A stretch of DNA of 27,809 nt from UBA2428 sp002343545. Lineage in GTDB: Bacteria; Bdellovibrionota; UBA2428. The stretch covers positions 1 to 27,809 of the forward strand of contig CALFZE010000032.1 in assembly GCA_937952285.1 (NCBI GenBank), in the 5' to 3' direction. A program made the position numbers and the translations under genes. This document shows positions 24,891-27,809 of this stretch, piece after piece; positions within the stretch are counted from its first letter, which is position 1; each line of letters begins with the position of its first letter. Below the pieces are notes generated by a model. The model saw only the letters and a program-made list of their open reading frames with translations. It ran no database searches and was not told the origin of the DNA.

Positions 24891-26923
24891 TCGGCTCCGG
24901 CCCGGCGATCTCCGGGCCCTTTCCGTCGAAAGAACTCGCGCCAAGCGCCGAGCCATCCCTTTCGCGCCCGGAAGCTCGTCACCTGGAAGGCCCGTCGACG
25001 CGGCCACAGGGACCACCAAATCACGAACCAGAAGACCGGGCTCAGCGCGAGCGTCAGCAGCCACGTCTTGGGGCCGTCCGGCGGCCCGCCCCCCGAAAGA
25101 CTCCGAATCGTTCCGCAGCAGGCCCCCGTTTTTTCTTCGGCCTCGGTCGGCGACTTCGTGCCCGCCTTCAGGACCTCCGAACTGTAGGCGCCGCAGGCGG
25201 GCAGCCCGGTGAACGAGGCGGCGGCGCCCGAAGTCGCGTCGAAGCTGGCCGAGGCCGTCGCGCCGACGCTCGGATCGAAGACGGTCACCGCGTAGTAGGG
25301 CAAAGAGACCGACGACGGCTCGCTCGCGGTCGTCGCGCAGTTCGATCCGTTGCCGGGCACCTCGTTGCAGGCGACGGGCGTGCCCGCGATCTGCAGCACG
25401 TAGTCCTGGCCGGCCGTGAGATCATCGCATTCGATCCAAGGGTCCACCCCGTAGGCGGCCGAAAGCGTGTTTTCGGCCGCCGGGTCCGTGGGGTCGGCCG
25501 TGGGCAAACCCGGGCAAAGCGTCGAGGTCGCGTCGACCTCGGGCGTCGCCGCCTCGCGGAGCGTGAGCGACAAACCCAGGCGGGTATAGAGCCGGAAGGA
25601 CGCCGTGCGGATCTGCACGACGCGCGAGGCCGGCGCCGTGAAGCGGTAGCGGTGCACGGTCGAAAGCATGCCGCCGCCCGCCGCCGGAAGCGCGGCATCG
25701 CCGAGTTTCGCGAAGCGGGGCTCGTCGAGCGTGAGCGGGGATCCCGTGTCCGTCGACGGCACCGCGCCGAGCACCGGCTCCCACGTGGCCGCCACGATAT
25801 TCAGGTGCGAGGCGTCCGCCGCGAGATCGTAGACCTTCAGCGCGCGACCGCCCGTGCCCGTCGCGGGATCCTTGTCGACGAGCGTCGTGCGGAGCGCGCT
25901 CGACATGAGCGAGCAGCTCGGATTGAAGCAGCCCGCCTCGTCGCGCGCGCCCCCCATCCCATCGCCCGAGTAGTAGGCATGGATGTTCGTCGAGAGCGGG
26001 CGGTAGCGGTTCGCGAGGAAGGCGTACTTGCCCTTGGGCAACGCGCAGAACTGGAAGGCGCCGTTCGCGTCCGCGATTTCCGTCGCGACGGGCCGCAAGG
26101 TGCGCGCATCGAAGGCGTAGACGACCGCGCCGAAGACGGGGGCGCCGGACTCGTCGGTCACCGAGCCTTGCAACGAAGGAAGGTCCAGCCTCGAAGCCGA
26201 CGAAGGGTAAAGCGACAGCAATCCGAGACGGTCGTCGCTCTCGGTCGACTCGAGGCCGTCCGAGACGGCGAAGAGCATCGTCGAGTCGCGCACGCCCGAA
26301 TGGTCGAGGCCGAAGAAGTGACCCAGCTCGTGGGTCACGACGTCCTTCAGGTAAACCCGACGGGGGTTCGACATGAGATCGTTGCCCGGCACGTCCGTGA
26401 ACTTGAACTGCAGGTCGTTGAACTGGATATCGGCCTCGACGACGAGACCGGTCGAAGCCTGGTAGAGCACGCGGGTGAGCCCGATCACGCCCGAGTTCGC
26501 GCCCAGGGCCTCGGAGCAGGATGCGGTCATCTTGGTCGTGAAAACGATGTTGTTGAGGACCGCGCGTCCCTTGTTCGTGTCGGTCTCGCACCCCGACGTC
26601 GTCTCGTGGGGCGCGCCGGACGCGAGGTCGAACGAAAGCCCCGAGGGAACGCCCGGGAACAGGTCGCCGCTCCATTCGCCGATCGCCGAAGTCACGAGTT
26701 CCTTGGCCTGATTCGCTCCCGCGAAACTGAGCGAGGAATGCCCGAGGTTCCCCGAGAAGGCCTGCATGTGGATCTTGACCGGCTGCGAAGGATCCCAGTG
26801 GATGATGGATTCCTGCCCCGAAGCGCCGTCCGCGCCGACCGGGACGTAGACGCGCTGACGGACGTGGGCCTGCGCGCCGATCGTCGCGAAGGTCGCGAGC
26901 GCCGCGATTCCGAGGGAGCGCAT
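24851..26923 (-). CDS. Matrixin-type secreted/anchored metalloprotease
   Basis: 690 residues. A signal peptide (1-19, GAQAH) precedes a metzincin catalytic domain with HELGHFFGLDH (198-208) and a Met-turn methionine at about 216. A carboxypeptidase-regulatory-like beta domain follows (about 250-320) and then beta-rich regions with paired cysteines. A CCGT and Gly/Pro stretch precedes a Trp-rich transmembrane segment (about 619-640) and a 50-residue basic tail, so the protein is probably membrane-anchored with the protease outside. Its ATG overlaps the upstream gene's stop (TGATG). Substrate unknown. Confidence 0.85.
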   Translation of the reverse strand: MRSLGIAALATFATIGAQAHVRQRVYVPVGADGASGQESIIHWDPSQPVKIHMQAFSGNLGHSSLSFAGANQAKELVTSAIGEWSGDLFPGVPSGLSFDLASGAPHETTSGCETDTNKGRAVLNNIVFTTKMTASCSEALGANSGVIGLTRVLYQASTGLVVEADIQFNDLQFKFTDVPGNDLMSNPRRVYLKDVVTHELGHFFGLDHSGVRDSTMLFAVSDGLESTESDDRLGLLSLYPSSASRLDLPSLQGSVTDESGAPVFGAVVYAFDARTLRPVATEIADANGAFQFCALPKGKYAFLANRYRPLSTNIHAYYSGDGMGGARDEAGCFNPSCSLMSSALRTTLVDKDPATGTGGRALKVYDLAADASHLNIVAATWEPVLGAVPSTDTGSPLTLDEPRFAKLGDAALPAAGGGMLSTVHRYRFTAPASRVVQIRTASFRLYTRLGLSLTLREAATPEVDATSTLCPGLPTADPTDPAAENTLSAAYGVDPWIECDDLTAGQDYVLQIAGTPVACNEVPGNGSNCATTASEPSSVSLPYYAVTVFDPSVGATASASFDATSGAAASFTGLPACGAYSSEVLKAGTKSPTEAEEKTGACCGTIRSLSGGGPPDGPKTWLLTLALSPVFWFVIWWSLWPRRRAFQVTSFRARKGWLGAWREFFRRKGPGDRRAGADQANEKMLPSAKR

Positions 26924-27693
26924 CAGCGCCCCCCCGCCGCGCGGGCGCGGTTGAGGAGCGAATCCAAAGTGCGCAACTTGGACAGATCCAAGGAGGGCGA
27001 TACGGACGGAGGGAGCGTGCCTCCGCTCCGGCGGCCGCCCGGCGCGGCCGTCAGGCGCCGCAGCTCTTCGGGGCTCAGATCACGCTCCGGCTCGTCCTGC
27101 CAAGTCAGCAGGCGACGCACGCCGCGCCCGTCCGCGATGACGCGCAACTTGCCCTGTTGAAAGCCGGCGAGGCCAAAACGCGGCCGCGCGTCCGTGGGCG
27201 CGTTCGACAAAGGATAAAGAAACGCGAGAAGTTCCTCGCCGACCCGAAGTTCGGGGGCGCCGGCGACCCGCTCGATGAGGTCCGACCGCGGTACGGCCCG
27301 GTTGAGCAGCGGAACGGAAAAATCGCGAAGTCCGCGGAATTCGGCGGGAGCCCGAACGATTTCGATCGCCTCGAGAATGGCCGAGCGGCGACCGGATTCG
27401 GATTGAACCTCGATTTCGACGATCCGACCGATGAAGAACGATTGCTGGCCAAGGAATTATTCAACCTGACCCTGCCGGATGAGGACGATTTCGGCGATAT
27501 CGAAGCCAGCGCCCGCTGCTTCGAGGACGCCAGCGGGTCCTTGAACCGCGATCGGCGCGGAATCCGCCAGGTTTTCGGGACTTTGGGGCAAGACGGTCGT
27601 CGCCCCGGCGGAGAAACCGAGGCTTCCGAGAAGCATCACGAGCCAGTGACGGCGATTTGACGGACGCCGCGCGCGCCCCCTAGAACACCACAC
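26923..27693 (-). pseudogene. Secreted matrixin-associated protein with internal TAA
   Basis: A single minus-strand frame of 257 codons reads through a signal-peptide-like start (GTG at 27693; RRHWLVMLLGSLGFSAGA), then a TAA at 27457-27459, then FFIGRIVEIEVQ, LRVGEELLAFLYP and FGLAGFQQGKLRVI. That pattern resembles small secreted proteins found next to matrixins in related bacteria. No ATG or GTG lies between the stop and residue LSNAP (TTG at 27210), so the conserved middle cannot be made without read-through. CAA to TAA is the simplest origin. The 3' end couples to the protease gene (TGATG). Alternatives: two fragments, recoding, or a base-call error. Confidence 0.6.
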
Positions 27694-27696
27694 GAC

Positions 27697-27809
27697 GTGA
27701 GCCCTCCCAGACCCTCAAATTTAACACGCCACCGAGGCCGAGCTCCGTCAGAAATCCTCTCCGCCTTCTTCTCGCCGGCCCTCGTCTCGGTCGTCGCGGC
27801 GACCCTCTT
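27697..27809 (+). CDS. Possible partial gene at right edge
   Basis: A frame opens at GTG 27697 and runs to the window end without a stop, with a basic start followed by a hydrophobic stretch (LSAFFSPALVSVVAATL) like a membrane segment. It diverges from the 27693 start with only three bases between, so at least one of the two starts must lie further inside. Too short to identify. Confidence 0.3.
   Translation, partial: MSPPRPSNLTRHRGRAPSEILSAFFSPALVSVVAATL

Noticed and set aside
24887..27160. 757-codon plus-strand frame
   Set aside because: Antisense shadow of the matrixin gene; Arg-rich with no domain signal.
27157..27660. 167-codon plus-strand frame
   Set aside because: The opposite strand has a signal peptide and family-like motifs on both sides of one stop; the plus frame has no start signal and no recognisable domain.

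Overview
The window is about 27.8 kb of GC-rich (by eye well over 60%) chromosomal DNA from a Gram-negative bacterium. Lipoprotein and Sec signal peptides, prepilin-like genes, a sigma-28-type promoter, c-di-GMP proteins (PilZ, GGDEF, a GspE-N-like domain) and large secreted proteins suggest a deltaproteobacterial / Bdellovibrionota / Myxococcota-like lineage, but no sequence here fixes the phylum. There are no tRNA, rRNA, CRISPR or transposase genes, and no gene-free stretch longer than about 300 bases.

Layout. (1) 1-6449, plus strand: the 3' part of a giant secreted beta-helix protein with C-terminal Ca-binding-type Cys repeats, then a membrane PilZ protein and a single-pass membrane protein, all overlapping. 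(2) 6468-9458, minus: a small exported protein, 2-methylcitrate synthase (prpC), a secreted zinc metallopeptidase and a SUI1/YciH-type factor. (3) 9604-16098: two paralogous prepilin-like genes, 5' ends facing each other, flank prpD, a secreted protein, a lipoprotein and prpB. The plus-strand pilin copy carries an amber codon at mature residue 5. (4) 16095-24380, minus: a tightly spaced run, in transcription order uvrB, class V aminotransferase, serA-like dehydrogenase, soluble histidine kinase, acidic coiled-coil protein, GGDEF protein, metallophosphatase. (5) 24552-24890, plus: a near-perfect sigma-28 promoter driving an 86-residue GspE-N-like protein. (6) 24851-27693, minus: a matrixin-type metalloprotease preceded by a gene with an internal TAA, and a possible divergent gene at the right edge.

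How the parts connect. prpC, prpD and prpB supply the core methylcitrate cycle (propionyl-CoA plus oxaloacetate to pyruvate plus succinate) but are scattered in three places. The aminotransferase and dehydrogenase look like a serine/glyoxylate pair. PilZ, GGDEF and the GspE-N-like protein, with a flagellar-type promoter and pilins, suggest a surface and motility theme. Three copies of one 70-100 bp inverted repeat (8039-8141, 9496-9567, 13071-13148) sit only at gene ends.

The most interesting structure is the pilin pair. The copies share a 110-base block with one mismatch in opposite orientation and a homologous N-terminal half, but have unrelated C-terminal modules. One copy has a Shine-Dalgarno and an open frame; the other has neither. 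Recombination between them would invert the roughly 5 kb prpD-prpB segment and exchange which C-terminal module is joined to the working 5' end. This is inferred from sequence geometry only.
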